DNA of 64,000 nucleotides, from assembly GCF_006542685.1 (NCBI RefSeq), contig NZ_AP019736.1:2158001-2222000 (forward strand), written 5' to 3'. The position numbers and the translations under genes are program-made. The DNA comes from Alistipes dispar. Its GTDB lineage: Bacteria; Bacteroidota; Bacteroidia; Bacteroidales; Rikenellaceae. Shown here piece after piece: positions 25,475 to 34,297 of this stretch. The first letter of the stretch is position 1, and each line of letters opens with the position of its first letter. The notes beneath the pieces were generated by a model. That model was not told where the DNA came from, did not search any database, and worked only from the letters and a program-made list of their open reading frames with translations.

Positions 25475-26083
25475 ATGAATTACACGAAACTTTCGAACGG
25501 CATATCGTGGGTCCTGCATCCGTTCGTGCTGCCGGTCTATATGATCGTGCTGCTGCTGACGGCCACGACCTTCGCGCTTTACCCCGCCAACGTGAAATTC
25601 TACCTGCTGTGGGTGGTCGTGCTCTATGCGGTCATCATTCCCGTCCTGGCGCTCGGGGTGCTGCGGTCGCTGGGGCGCATCTCCGATTTCCGGGTCGATG
25701 ACCGGCGCGAGCGGCTGCTGCCGCTGCTGGTCGGGACGGTCTGCTACGTGTTGTGCGCCGTCACGATCTCCAAGATTCCTTCGGTGGTCTTCCTGCGGAA
25801 GTTCATGGTCGCGGCGGCCTGCTGCGAGGCGATGTGCTTCGCGGTCTCCCTGCGGTGGAAGATCAGCCTGCACCTGACAGGCATGGGGGCTGCCGTGGCG
25901 CTGCTGGTGGTGATGAACGTCGCAGGCGTGGGGCACATGCTCCTGCCGCTGACGATCGCCCTGCTCGGAGCGGGGGCGCTGGCCTCGGCGCGGCTCTACC
26001 TCGGCTGTCACAACGGGCGGCAGGTGCTGGCCGGTTTCGGCGGCGGGTTCGTCGTGGCGACGCTGGCGATGCTCTTTCTCTGA
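25475..26083 (+). CDS. Membrane protein of the PAP2 phosphatase type, divergent
   Basis: A 202-residue integral membrane protein with about six hydrophobic segments. Two places resemble PAP2 (phosphatidic acid phosphatase 2) motifs: KISLHLTG near residue 128 (the second motif usually PSGH) and SARLYLGCHNGRQVLAGF near 170 (the third motif SRxxxxxHxxxD). The two His and the Arg are kept, but the Asp of motif 3 is Gln and no motif 1 (KxxxxxxRP) is evident. It may be a divergent lipid phosphatase or an inactive relative. It follows rpoN after 88 bp with no terminator seen. Confidence 0.6.
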   Translation: MNYTKLSNGISWVLHPFVLPVYMIVLLLTATTFALYPANVKFYLLWVVVLYAVIIPVLALGVLRSLGRISDFRVDDRRERLLPLLVGTVCYVLCAVTISKIPSVVFLRKFMVAAACCEAMCFAVSLRWKISLHLTGMGAAVALLVVMNVAGVGHMLLPLTIALLGAGALASARLYLGCHNGRQVLAGFGGGFVVATLAMLFL

Positions 26084-26159
26084 CCCGGGAGGTGCGTTTC
26101 GGCCGTGCCCGTCGTTTCCGCCGGGAAGCGGAAGCCGGGTCGGCGGACTTCTGGAAAAA

Positions 26160-26202
26160 CGGTTCACCCCTGTCGCAATTCGATTGCGGCAGGAGTGAAT
26201 TC
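26160..26202 (-). terminator. Terminator palindrome downstream of gdhA, copy 1 of a recurrent element
   Basis: Arms 26163-26179 and 26183-26199 form a 17-bp stem with a TCG loop (one mismatch, one wobble). Read on the minus strand the hairpin is followed by CCGTTTTT, fitting termination of gdhA, which ends at 26246. The arm core TTCACNCCTGCCGCA is shared with the hairpin at 41829-41867. Confidence 0.75.
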
Positions 26203-26245
26203 CGTTTCGGAGAGCGCTTTCTCGGGGATCCGGTGGCGGCGTGCG

Positions 26246-27601
26246 TCAGACGCAACCCTGGGCGAGCATGGCGTTCGCCACCTTCATGAAGCCGCCGATA
26301 TTGGCCCCCACGACGTAGTTGATATACCCGTCCGGCTCCGTGCCGTACTGCACGCAGACCGCGTGGATATTGCGCATGATCGCGTGCAGCCGGGCATCCA
26401 CCTCCTCGGGCGTCCATGCGAGGCGCATCGAGTTCTGGCACATTTCGAGTCCCGAGGTGGCCACGCCGCCGGCGTTGGCCGCCTTGCCCGGGGCGTAGAG
26501 CAGGCGGTGCTGCTGGAAGAGGCGGATCGCCTCGGGCGTCGAGGGCATGTTGGCCCCTTCGGCCACGCACCGGCAGCCGTTGCCGACGAGTTTGCGGGCA
26601 TCCTCGCCGTCCAGCTCGTTCTGCGTGGCGCACGGCATGGCGATGTCGCACTTCTCGCCCCACGGACGCTCGCCGGGGTGATAGACGGCCGACGGATAGC
26701 GGTCGGCGTACTCCCGGATGCGGCCGCGGAAGATGTTCTTCAGTTCCATCACGTAGTCGAGCTTCTCGGGCGTGATGCCGTCGGGGTCGAATATGTAGCC
26801 CGACGAATCGGAGAGCGTCACGACTTTGGCTCCCAGCGCCGTGGCCTTCTGGCAGGCGTATTGGGCGACGTTGCCCGAACCCGAAACGGCCACGGTCTTG
26901 CCTTCGAACGAATCGCCGCGTGCGGCGAGCATCTCCTGGGCGAAGTAGCAGACGCCGTAGCCCGTGGCCTCGGGGCGCAGAGGGCTGCCGCCCCAGTCGC
27001 GGCCCTTGCCCGTGAGCGTGCCGGTGAACTCGTCGCGCAGCCGCTTGTACTGGCCGAAGAGGAAGCCGATCTCCCGGCCGCCCACGCCGATGTCGCCCGC
27101 CGGGACGTCGGTGTCCTGTCCGATGTGGCGCTGCAACTCGGTCATGAACGACTGGCAGAACTTCATCACCTCGTTGTCCGACTTGCCCTTCGGATCGAAG
27201 TCCGATCCGCCCTTGCCGCCGCCCATCGGGAGGGTCGTGAGGCTGTTCTTGAAGGTCTGCTCGAAGGCCAGGAACTTGAGGATCGAGAGGTTCACCGAGG
27301 GGTGGAAGCGGATGCCGCCCTTGTAGGGGCCGATGGCGCTGTTCATCTGCACGCGGTAGCCGCGGTTGATCTCGATCTCCCCTTTGTCGTTGAGCCACGG
27401 TACGCGGAAGATGACGACGCGTTCGGGTTCGGCGATGCGTTCGAGAATCTTCATCTTCTGCAATACGGGGCTCGCCACGATGTGCGGGGCCAGCGATTCG
27501 ACCACCTCGCGGACGGCCTGGTGGAACTCCGCCTCGCCCGGGTTGCGGGCGATGAGCCGGGCCATGAAATCTTCGACATACTGTCTGGCTTGTTCGTTCA
27601 T
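26246..27601 (-). CDS. gdhA: NADP-type glutamate dehydrogenase
   Basis: Interconverts 2-oxoglutarate plus ammonia and glutamate, a main ammonia-assimilation route in gut Bacteroidota. The 451-residue protein is a hexameric class I GDH: YKGGIRFHPSVNLSILKFLA, the catalytic-lysine region LPMGGGKGGSDFDPKGK (near residue 123), GDIGVGGREIGFLFGQYK, and the dinucleotide-binding TVAVSGSGNVAQYACQK. The C-terminal YVVGANIGGFMKVANAM is typical. Coenzyme preference cannot be proved by eye. It has its own promoter and terminator, so it is monocistronic. Confidence 0.96.
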   Translation of the reverse strand: MNEQARQYVEDFMARLIARNPGEAEFHQAVREVVESLAPHIVASPVLQKMKILERIAEPERVVIFRVPWLNDKGEIEINRGYRVQMNSAIGPYKGGIRFHPSVNLSILKFLAFEQTFKNSLTTLPMGGGKGGSDFDPKGKSDNEVMKFCQSFMTELQRHIGQDTDVPAGDIGVGGREIGFLFGQYKRLRDEFTGTLTGKGRDWGGSPLRPEATGYGVCYFAQEMLAARGDSFEGKTVAVSGSGNVAQYACQKATALGAKVVTLSDSSGYIFDPDGITPEKLDYVMELKNIFRGRIREYADRYPSAVYHPGERPWGEKCDIAMPCATQNELDGEDARKLVGNGCRCVAEGANMPSTPEAIRLFQQHRLLYAPGKAANAGGVATSGLEMCQNSMRLAWTPEEVDARLHAIMRNIHAVCVQYGTEPDGYINYVVGANIGGFMKVANAMLAQGCV

Positions 27602-27638
27602 AGGCGTGATATTGTGTGATTCGTGTGATTTCCGACCC

Positions 27639-27669
27639 TAAAAATACGACATTCGGCGCTATTGTGCAA
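27639..27669 (-). promoter_or_regulatory. gdhA promoter
   Basis: On the minus strand TTG (27669-27667), 20 bp, TATTTTTA (27646-27639), one base off the TAnnTTTG consensus. The start codon at 27601 is 37 bases downstream. The surrounding 27602-27720 stretch is unusually AT-rich for this window. Confidence 0.6.
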
Positions 27670-27765
27670 CTTCTTTAAAAATTTCGTAAATATTTTACAT
27701 ATCTGTTCCGGCCCTGTTGCTTACGGTCCGGGAGTTGTGCGGGGACGGAGCCGTGCAACCGTAAC

Positions 27766-27810
27766 GAAAAATGACGGATTCGCCGCGAATCCGTCATCTG
27801 GAATTTTTTT
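27766..27810. terminator. Bidirectional intrinsic terminator
   Basis: A perfect 12-bp stem (27771-27782 with 27786-27797) and CCG loop. On the minus strand it is followed by TTTTTCG, serving the DUF4923 gene that ends at 27841; on the plus strand it is followed by a T-run after seven bases. It insulates gdhA from the upstream minus-strand genes. Confidence 0.85.
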
Positions 27811-27840
27811 GAAAATTTTTCCGGCCTTTCGGCCGTCGGG

Positions 27841-28443
27841 CTATTTCTTGAACGAAAATCCGATGTAGAGGTTCTTATAGTTGGCCAGCAGTGCCGAAGC
27901 GGCCTCCAGCGAGGCGGCCTGACTGCTGACGTCCTTCGCCAGTTCGAGCAGTTTGGTGACGGGGAAGAGCAGTTGCAGTTCCGAGCCGGAGACGTAGGCG
28001 CGTCCCGAAACGGCGCCGATCTTCTCGAGTTTCTCGTCGGAGGGGCGCACCGAGACGGTGTGGCTCCCGGCGTCGTATTCGTAGGAGCCCGTGAGTTTCT
28101 GCTTGCCGAATGCGGCGGTGAATCCGCCTTCCCTGTCGAATGTGACGGTGCTGCTGCCCGGCTGGATACCCGCGGCCAGGTAGAGTTTGGCGAGCTGTTC
28201 CGAAATGGCGGGGACGAGCAGCGCGGCCCCGAGGTCCGCGGCGGCCTCCTCGCCCTCGAACCGCACGCCCGGGGCCGAATAGGTCCATGTGCCGGGCAGG
28301 GCGTATTGCGTCAGTTTGCCGTCCGTGGCCTTGTCGCCGACGGCGGTGGCGGCCTGTTTGAGGGCCTCCTGCCAGTTCTGCGCCGCGGCCGTGCCGCCGG
28401 CGAGCAGCAGCAGGAACAGCGGGAATACGATCCGTTTTTTCAT
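27841..28443 (-). CDS. DUF4923-family secreted protein (lipocalin-like)
   Basis: A 200-residue protein; the start at 28443 gives a signal peptide MKKRIVFPLFLLLLAGGTAAAQ. The mature part begins with an amphipathic helix rich in Ala/Lys (NWQEALKQAATAVGDKATDG), then beta strands: LPGTWTYSAPGVRFEGEEA, STVTFDREGGFTAAFGKQKL, GSYEYDAGSHTVSVRP. This pattern matches DUF4923, a secreted lipocalin-like family of Bacteroidota without known function. It lies 20 bp after nadE, so it is probably cotranscribed with it. Confidence 0.75.
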   Translation of the reverse strand: MKKRIVFPLFLLLLAGGTAAAQNWQEALKQAATAVGDKATDGKLTQYALPGTWTYSAPGVRFEGEEAAADLGAALLVPAISEQLAKLYLAAGIQPGSSTVTFDREGGFTAAFGKQKLTGSYEYDAGSHTVSVRPSDEKLEKIGAVSGRAYVSGSELQLLFPVTKLLELAKDVSSQAASLEAASALLANYKNLYIGFSFKK

Positions 28444-28463
28444 CGTTCGTTCGTTTTTGGGTT

Positions 28464-30392
28464 TCAGGATAGGGTGTCGAGTTCTTTCAGCCATGCTTCG
28501 GCCGCGGCGTCGGAGGGCATCCGCCAGTCGCCGCGCGGCGAGAGGGTCACCGTGCCGACTTTCGGGCCGTCGGGCATGGCCGAGCGCTTGAACTGCTGCG
28601 AGAAGAAGCGGCGGATGAAGACCCCGAGCCATTTGCGGACCGCGGCCGCATCGTGGCTTCCGGCGAAGGCCCGCTCGGCCAGATAGCACAGTTTCGCCGG
28701 GCCGTATCCCGCGCGCAGGAAGTAGTAGAGGAAGAAGTCGTGCAGTTCGTAGGGACCCACGAGGTCTTCGGTGCGCTGGGCGATCGAGCCGTCGGCTTCG
28801 GCAGGCAGCAGTTCGGGGCTGACGGGCGTATCGAGTATGTCGAGCAGCGTGGCGCGCGTCGCGCCGTCCTCCGCGGTGTCGGCGACCCATCGGACCAGAT
28901 GGCGCACGAGGGTCTTGGGAACCGAGGCGTTCACGCCGTACATGGACATCTGGTCGCCGTTGTAGGTGGCCCAGCCCAGCGCGAGTTCCGACAGATCGCC
29001 CGTGCCGACCACCAGACCGCCCTCCATGTTGGCCACGTCCATCAGAATTTGCGTCCGTTCGCGGGCCTGGGCATTTTCGTAGGCCGCCGAACGGTCCTCG
29101 GGCGGCAGGCCGATGTCGCGGAAGTGTTGCAGACAGGCGTCGCGGATCGGTATTTCGCGCACCGTGACGCCCAGTCCGCGCATCAGTTGCAGGGCGTTGC
29201 GGTAGGTGCGGTCCGTCGTGCCGAAGCCCGGCATGGTGATTCCGAGGATGCCCTGCCGGTCGAGCCCCAGGAAGTCGAACGCACGGACAGCGACGAGCAG
29301 GGCGAGGGTCGAATCCAGTCCGCCCGAAATGCCGATGACGGCTTTCTGGCAGCGCGTGTGGCGGAGCCGCCGGGCCAGTCCGTGCGACTGAATGCGAAAC
29401 ACCTCCTCGCAGCGTTCGCTGCGGCGGCGCTCGTCTCGGGGTACGAACGGCATCGGGTCGATGTCGCGGTCGAGCGCCGCGGCACGCAGCCCTTCGGGAA
29501 CCTCCATTTCGATCACGGTGAGCTCCGGGGCCGCTTCGGCCTGCCGGAACGAGGTGTTGCGGCGGCGTTCGAATTCCAGCCGCTGGAGGTCCACATCGGC
29601 CACGACGAGCTGTTCGTCGGCCGAGAAGCGCTCCGCCTCGCGCAGGATCCGTCCGTTCTCGGCGATCAGGGCGTTTCCGGTGAAGACCAGGTCGGTCGAG
29701 GATTCGCCGAAGCCCGCCGAGCAATAGACGTAGGCCGAGAGCGTCCGTGCCGACTGCTGGGAGACGAGCTGCCGCAGGTAGTCGTGCTTGCCGACGACCT
29801 CGGGCGAAGCCGAGAGGTTGAAGATCACCTTCGCGCCGCCCGCCGCGAGGAGCGACGAGGGCGGAACGGCGGCCCAGAGGTCCTCGCAGATCTCGATGCC
29901 GAACTCCGCGCCGTTCACCTCGAAGGTGAGATCCGTGCCGAAGTCCGCCGACTGGCCCGCCACGTCGATCCGTTCGCCGGAGATACCGGCTCCCGAGGCG
30001 AACCAGCGGGGTTCGTAGAACTCGGAGTAGCCGGGAATGACGCTCTTGGGAACGACGCCCAGCACGCGTCCCTGCGTGAAGACCGCGGCGCAGTTGTAGA
30101 GCGTCGTGCCGTGGCGCAGCGGGAGACCGGCGATGAGCGTGAGCGGAAGTTTGCGCGTCGCGCGGACGAGCCGTCCGAACGCTTCGTCCGCGGCGTCGAG
30201 CAGCGTAGATTGCAGCAGCAGGTCGCCGCACGTGTAGCCCGTGACGCCGAGTTCGGGGAACACCGCGATCTCGACGCCTCGCTGCGCGGCCTCTTCGGCC
30301 AAAGCGGCCATGCGCTCCGTATTGTAGTCGCAGTCGCCGACGCCGAGATGCGGGACGGCCGCCGCGACCTTCAGGAATCCGAAAGCATCCAT
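28464..30392 (-). CDS. nadE: Glutamine-dependent NAD+ synthetase
   Basis: Final step of NAD synthesis: amidates nicotinate adenine dinucleotide with glutamine and ATP. The 642-residue protein has an N-terminal nitrilase-type glutaminase domain (Glu in VFPELGVTGYTCGDLL near 45; Lys in LGVVPKSVIPGYSEFYEPR; Cys in GIEICEDLWAAVPP near 167) and a C-terminal synthetase domain with the ATP pyrophosphatase loop ISGGLDSTLALLVA near 352. GDLSELALGWATYNGDQMSM is a strong signature. With nadC in the window, two of the NAD genes are nearby but not in one operon. It is 15 bp after pepT's neighbour region and reads in the same direction. Confidence 0.96.
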   Translation of the reverse strand: MDAFGFLKVAAAVPHLGVGDCDYNTERMAALAEEAAQRGVEIAVFPELGVTGYTCGDLLLQSTLLDAADEAFGRLVRATRKLPLTLIAGLPLRHGTTLYNCAAVFTQGRVLGVVPKSVIPGYSEFYEPRWFASGAGISGERIDVAGQSADFGTDLTFEVNGAEFGIEICEDLWAAVPPSSLLAAGGAKVIFNLSASPEVVGKHDYLRQLVSQQSARTLSAYVYCSAGFGESSTDLVFTGNALIAENGRILREAERFSADEQLVVADVDLQRLEFERRRNTSFRQAEAAPELTVIEMEVPEGLRAAALDRDIDPMPFVPRDERRRSERCEEVFRIQSHGLARRLRHTRCQKAVIGISGGLDSTLALLVAVRAFDFLGLDRQGILGITMPGFGTTDRTYRNALQLMRGLGVTVREIPIRDACLQHFRDIGLPPEDRSAAYENAQARERTQILMDVANMEGGLVVGTGDLSELALGWATYNGDQMSMYGVNASVPKTLVRHLVRWVADTAEDGATRATLLDILDTPVSPELLPAEADGSIAQRTEDLVGPYELHDFFLYYFLRAGYGPAKLCYLAERAFAGSHDAAAVRKWLGVFIRRFFSQQFKRSAMPDGPKVGTVTLSPRGDWRMPSDAAAEAWLKELDTLS

Positions 30393-30408
30393 AGGATTTG
30401 TTCCGTGT

Positions 30409-31626
30409 TTAGCGCGCCCAAAGCTGCGCCAGATTCAGGATGACCTGCCGGGCCTTGCGCATCGTGTCGAGCGAGCAGTATTCGAATTTGCCGTGGAAAT
30501 TCATGCCTCCGGTGAACAGGTTCGGACACGGCAGCCCCATGAACGAGAGGCGCGCGCCGTCCGTGCCGCCGCGGATGGGCCTCACGAGCGGCTTCACGCC
30601 GGCCTGTTTCATCGCTTCGAGGGCCTTTTCGATCACCTGGGGGTGCGGCTCGACCATCTTGCGCATGTTGAAATACTGGTCCTTGAGCGTGAGCGTCAGC
30701 ACGCCGTCGCCGTATTTCTTCTTCAGCAGGTCCACGCAGCTCCAGAGGAACACCTTCTTCTGTTCGAACCTGTCGGCGTCGTGGTCGCGGACGATGTAGC
30801 TCACCGCGGCCCGTTCGACCGTGCCGTTCACGCCGACGCAGTGGTAGAATCCCTCGTATCCTTCGGTGTACTGGGGCCGCTGTTCGGCCGGAAGCAGGGT
30901 CTGCAACTCGCAGGCCACGTCGAGGGCGTTGATCATCTTCCCCTTGGCGTAGCCCGGGTGGACGTTGCGGCCCTGGATGTCGATCCGGGCGCTCGCGGCG
31001 TTGAAGTTCTCGTACTCCAGCTCGCCCTCCATGCCGCCGTCCACGGTGTAGGCGAAGTCGGCACCGAACGCCGCGACGTCGAAGTGATCGACGCCGCGCC
31101 CCACCTCTTCGTCGGGCGTGAATCCGATGCGGATCTTGCCGTGTTCGACCTCGGGATGCGTCATGAGGTATTCCGCGGCGCTCATGATCTCCGCCACGCC
31201 CGCCTTGTCGTCGGCCCCGAGCAGCGTCGTGCCGTCGGTGTGGATCAGCGTGTGGCCCTTGAAGAACGCCAGCTCGGGGAACTCCGCGACGCGCATCGTG
31301 AGCTGTCCGTTGAGGACGATGTCGCCGCCGTCGTACTCCTCGATGACGCGTGGCCGGACGTCCTTGCCGCTCATGTCGGGCGAGGTGTCCACATGGGCGA
31401 TGAAGCCGATGACCGGAGCGTTCCCGCATCCGGGCGTCGCGGGGATCGTGCCCATCACATAGCCGTATCGGTCCATCGTCACTTCGGTCATGCCGAGTGC
31501 CTCCATCTCGTCGCGCAGGACGCCGAGCAGCACCTTCTGCTTTTCGGTCGAGGGAAAGGTCGCGCTCTCCTCCGACGACTGCGTGTCGTAGGAGACGTAT
31601 TTCAGAAATCGTTCCTTGAGTTCCAT
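30409..31626 (-). CDS. pepT: Peptidase T (tripeptide aminopeptidase)
   Basis: An M20B zinc peptidase that removes N-terminal residues from tripeptides in the cytoplasm. The 405-residue protein shows the metal motif GFIAHVDTSPDMSG (near residue 75), DGTTLLGADDKAGVAEIM, and FTPDEEVGRGVDHFDV with the catalytic Glu pair. IRGGTDGARLSFMGLPCPN near the end completes the metal site. It is 15-20 bp from both neighbours: the OPT transporter upstream and nadE downstream. Together with the oligopeptide transporter this suggests a peptide-uptake-and-hydrolysis unit. Confidence 0.96.
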   Translation of the reverse strand: MELKERFLKYVSYDTQSSEESATFPSTEKQKVLLGVLRDEMEALGMTEVTMDRYGYVMGTIPATPGCGNAPVIGFIAHVDTSPDMSGKDVRPRVIEEYDGGDIVLNGQLTMRVAEFPELAFFKGHTLIHTDGTTLLGADDKAGVAEIMSAAEYLMTHPEVEHGKIRIGFTPDEEVGRGVDHFDVAAFGADFAYTVDGGMEGELEYENFNAASARIDIQGRNVHPGYAKGKMINALDVACELQTLLPAEQRPQYTEGYEGFYHCVGVNGTVERAAVSYIVRDHDADRFEQKKVFLWSCVDLLKKKYGDGVLTLTLKDQYFNMRKMVEPHPQVIEKALEAMKQAGVKPLVRPIRGGTDGARLSFMGLPCPNLFTGGMNFHGKFEYCSLDTMRKARQVILNLAQLWAR

Positions 31627-31644
31627 ATCGTGTCTTTTTAGATG

Positions 31645-33651
31645 TTACTCCTCTTTCTTGGCCCGCAGGGTGTGCCATGCGAAGTAGCCGATCAGGGCGA
31701 TGTACATGGCGAGCCCGGTCCATTCGGCCGCGTTCGAGGCGGCCCAGCGTGCGAGATACCAGTCCACCTCGCAGAATTTCAGCACGGCGCTCACCACGCC
31801 CATCAGCGCGCCGCCGGCGATGAATCCCGAGGCGATGAGCGTGCCGCGGTCGAAGCGCGCCTTGTTCAGCGCGCCGTCCTTCGAGCGGTTCGAGACGAAC
31901 CATGCCACCAGGCCGCCGACGACCAGCGGGGCGTTCAGTTCCATCGGGATGAACATGCCCAGCGCGAAGGCCAGGGCCGGAACCCCGATCGCGGTGAGCG
32001 TCAGCGCCAGCGCGGCGCCGCAGAAATAGAGCATCCACGGGGTCTGCCCTCCGGTCATGAGCGGTTGCAGCACGGCGGCCATGGCGTTGGCCTGCGGGGC
32101 GACGAGCGCCCCTTCACCCACGAAACCGTAGGATTTGTTGAGCACGATCATCACGCCGGCGACCGTGGCGGCCGAAACCAGCGTGCCGAGGAATTTCCAG
32201 GTCTCCTGCTTCCGGGGCGTCGTGCCGAGCCAGTAGCCGATCTTGAGGTCCGTGACGAAGCCGCCGGCCATCGAGAGAGCCGTGCAGACCACGCCGCCGA
32301 TGACCAGCGCGGCGGTCATGCCCGTCGTGCCGCTCAGCCCGACGCTCACCAGCACGAGCGACGAGAGAATGAGCGTCATGAGCGTCATGCCCGACACGGG
32401 GTTCGTGCCGACGATGGCGATGGCGTTGGCCGCGACGGTGGTGAAGAGGAACGAGATGACGAAGACGATCAGCAGCGCCGTGACGGACTGCACCCAGCCG
32501 TCCAGCAGGCCGAAATGGAAGAAGACGAAGACCGCGAGCAGCGTGGCGACGAGAATCGTCAGCACGCGCTTCATCGTGAGGTCGCGCTGCGTGCGCTGCG
32601 TATCGCCACCTCCCGTCGTCTTGCCGCCGCCGAACTCCGAGACGGCCAGCCCCACGGCCTGACGGATGATTTTCGACTGGCGGACGATGCCGATGATCCC
32701 GGCCATGGCGATGCCGCCGATACCGATGGGCTTGCCGATGAAGGCGAAGAGGTTCTCGGCCGTGAAGAGGCTCTCGGGATGCGCGAGCAGTTCGGGGTTC
32801 GTCACGCCCAGCAGCGAAGCCATCGCCGCGGGGTCGATCGCTTCGGCCAGCGACCCCGCGACGGGCACGAGGACGAACCACACGAGGCACGAACCGGCGG
32901 TGATGATCATGGCGTATTTGAGTCCGATAATGTAGCCCAGACCCAGCACGGCGGCCGAGGTGTTGAGGCCGAAGACCACCTTGAACTTGTCGGCGGCGAC
33001 CTGTCCCCACGTGCAGATGCGTGTCGAGACGGACTCGGTCCAGAGCCCGAAGGTCCCGACGACGAAGTCGTACAGACCGCCCACGAGGCCCGCCACGGCC
33101 AGCAGGCGGGCCTGGTCGCCGCCCTTCTCGCCCGAGACCAGCACCTCGGTGGTGGCCGTCGCTTCGGGGAAGGGATACTTGCCGTGCATCTCCTTGACGA
33201 AGTATTTGCGGAAGGGGATGAGCAGCACGATGCCCAGCAGGCCGCCGAAGAGCGACGAGAGGAACACCTGCCAGAAGGCGGCGTCGAGGCCGAGGATGTA
33301 GAGCGCCGGAAGGGTGAAGATCGCTCCGGCGACGATCACGCCCGACGAGGCGCCGATCGACTGGATGATGACGTTCTGTCCCAGCATGTTCTTCTTGCCC
33401 AGCACCGTGCCCATGCCTACGGCGATGATGGCGATCGGGATGGCGGCTTCGAACACCTGGCCGACCTTGAGGCCGAGGAACGCGGCGGCGGCCGAGAAGA
33501 CGACGGCCATTGCGACGCCCATGAGGACCGAATAGGGGGTTACCTCCGTCGGCGACGAGGCGGCGGGCATCAGGGGACGGTACTCCTCGCCCGGTTTGAG
33601 CTCCCGGTAGGCGTTCTCGGGCAGCGAAGTCTGAGGTTTCTGCTCTTCCAT
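31645..33651 (-). CDS. OPT-family oligopeptide transporter
   Basis: A 668-residue polytopic membrane protein; I chose the start MEEQKPQTSLPENAYREL at 33651 because the frame upstream is basic, low-complexity and non-coding in character. It contains at least 14 hydrophobic segments beginning with TPYSVLMGVAMAVVFSAAAA. FPEATATTEVLVSGEKGG and the internal repeats of small-residue-rich helices fit the OPT/YSL superfamily, proton-coupled oligopeptide or metal-chelate carriers. It ends 18 bp before pepT, consistent with import of small peptides that PepT then trims. Substrate is inference. Confidence 0.9.
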   Translation of the reverse strand: MEEQKPQTSLPENAYRELKPGEEYRPLMPAASSPTEVTPYSVLMGVAMAVVFSAAAAFLGLKVGQVFEAAIPIAIIAVGMGTVLGKKNMLGQNVIIQSIGASSGVIVAGAIFTLPALYILGLDAAFWQVFLSSLFGGLLGIVLLIPFRKYFVKEMHGKYPFPEATATTEVLVSGEKGGDQARLLAVAGLVGGLYDFVVGTFGLWTESVSTRICTWGQVAADKFKVVFGLNTSAAVLGLGYIIGLKYAMIITAGSCLVWFVLVPVAGSLAEAIDPAAMASLLGVTNPELLAHPESLFTAENLFAFIGKPIGIGGIAMAGIIGIVRQSKIIRQAVGLAVSEFGGGKTTGGGDTQRTQRDLTMKRVLTILVATLLAVFVFFHFGLLDGWVQSVTALLIVFVISFLFTTVAANAIAIVGTNPVSGMTLMTLILSSLVLVSVGLSGTTGMTAALVIGGVVCTALSMAGGFVTDLKIGYWLGTTPRKQETWKFLGTLVSAATVAGVMIVLNKSYGFVGEGALVAPQANAMAAVLQPLMTGGQTPWMLYFCGAALALTLTAIGVPALAFALGMFIPMELNAPLVVGGLVAWFVSNRSKDGALNKARFDRGTLIASGFIAGGALMGVVSAVLKFCEVDWYLARWAASNAAEWTGLAMYIALIGYFAWHTLRAKKEE

Positions 33652-33710
33652 GTATCGAATCTCTATGAGTTGGTGTGTTTGTCGGGGTTTTTCAGCAGGA
33701 TGTGCGGCGG

Positions 33711-34037
33711 TCAGCGGTTGTCGCCGCTGCCGGCGATCCGGTGGCGCTGCATCCGCGAGCGGAGTTTGTCCACGTTCGTCTGCGCGACCTCTTCGAGGTC
33801 GAAGCCCAGGTCGTGCGAAAGCGTGGCGCAGTACCACAGTACGTCGCCGATCTCCTTCATGATCTCCTGCCGCTTCTCGGGCGTGAACTCCCCGCCGGCG
33901 TCGCGGATCACCTTTTTCACCTTGTCGGCCACTTCGCCGGCTTCGCCCGTAAGTCCGAGCGTGGGGTAGATGATGCGGCTCTGTTCAGGATAGACGGCCG
34001 TTTCGAGGGCGTGCCGCTGGTATTCGTTGAGTGTCAT
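33711..34037 (-). CDS. MazG-like nucleotide pyrophosphohydrolase
   Basis: A 108-residue all-alpha NTP pyrophosphohydrolase of the MazG-like superfamily. Metal-binding acidic residues are visible in LGLTGEAGEVADKVKKVIRD (ExxE-type first half) and EIMKEIGDVLWYCATL (ExxD second half). Such proteins hydrolyse NTPs or dNTPs, often damaged ones, to monophosphates. It reads into the OPT transporter after 59 bp. A TATTTTTG on the minus strand at 34083-34076 looks like its -7 box; no clear -33 element is seen. Confidence 0.85.
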   Translation of the reverse strand: MTLNEYQRHALETAVYPEQSRIIYPTLGLTGEAGEVADKVKKVIRDAGGEFTPEKRQEIMKEIGDVLWYCATLSHDLGFDLEEVAQTNVDKLRSRMQRHRIAGSGDNR

Positions 34038-34297
34038 GGTGCGAGTGTTTTTTCGGGGTTCGTGTTACCGAAAGGCAAAAATAACAAAAAATACGGAAAA
34101 TCCGCCCGGAAGCGGACCTCCTTCGCCTGCTTTCCGGAAAAAATCCGCTGTGCGGCGGTGCTGTGCGGTCTCCTTTTACCGGAATGTAATACGGATGCCG
34201 CCGGATTGTAATATCCGTTCGCTTCTTTTGCGGCCGGTTGAACACGGCAGCCGGACGACCCGGGCGGGCCTCTGTCCGCTGCCCCGCTAAAACGGAT

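Noticed and set aside
33652..33837. N-terminal extension of the OPT transporter
   Set aside because: Basic Pro/Arg-rich stretch overlapping the gap to the MazG-like gene; the transporter's own leader starts at MEEQKPQ.
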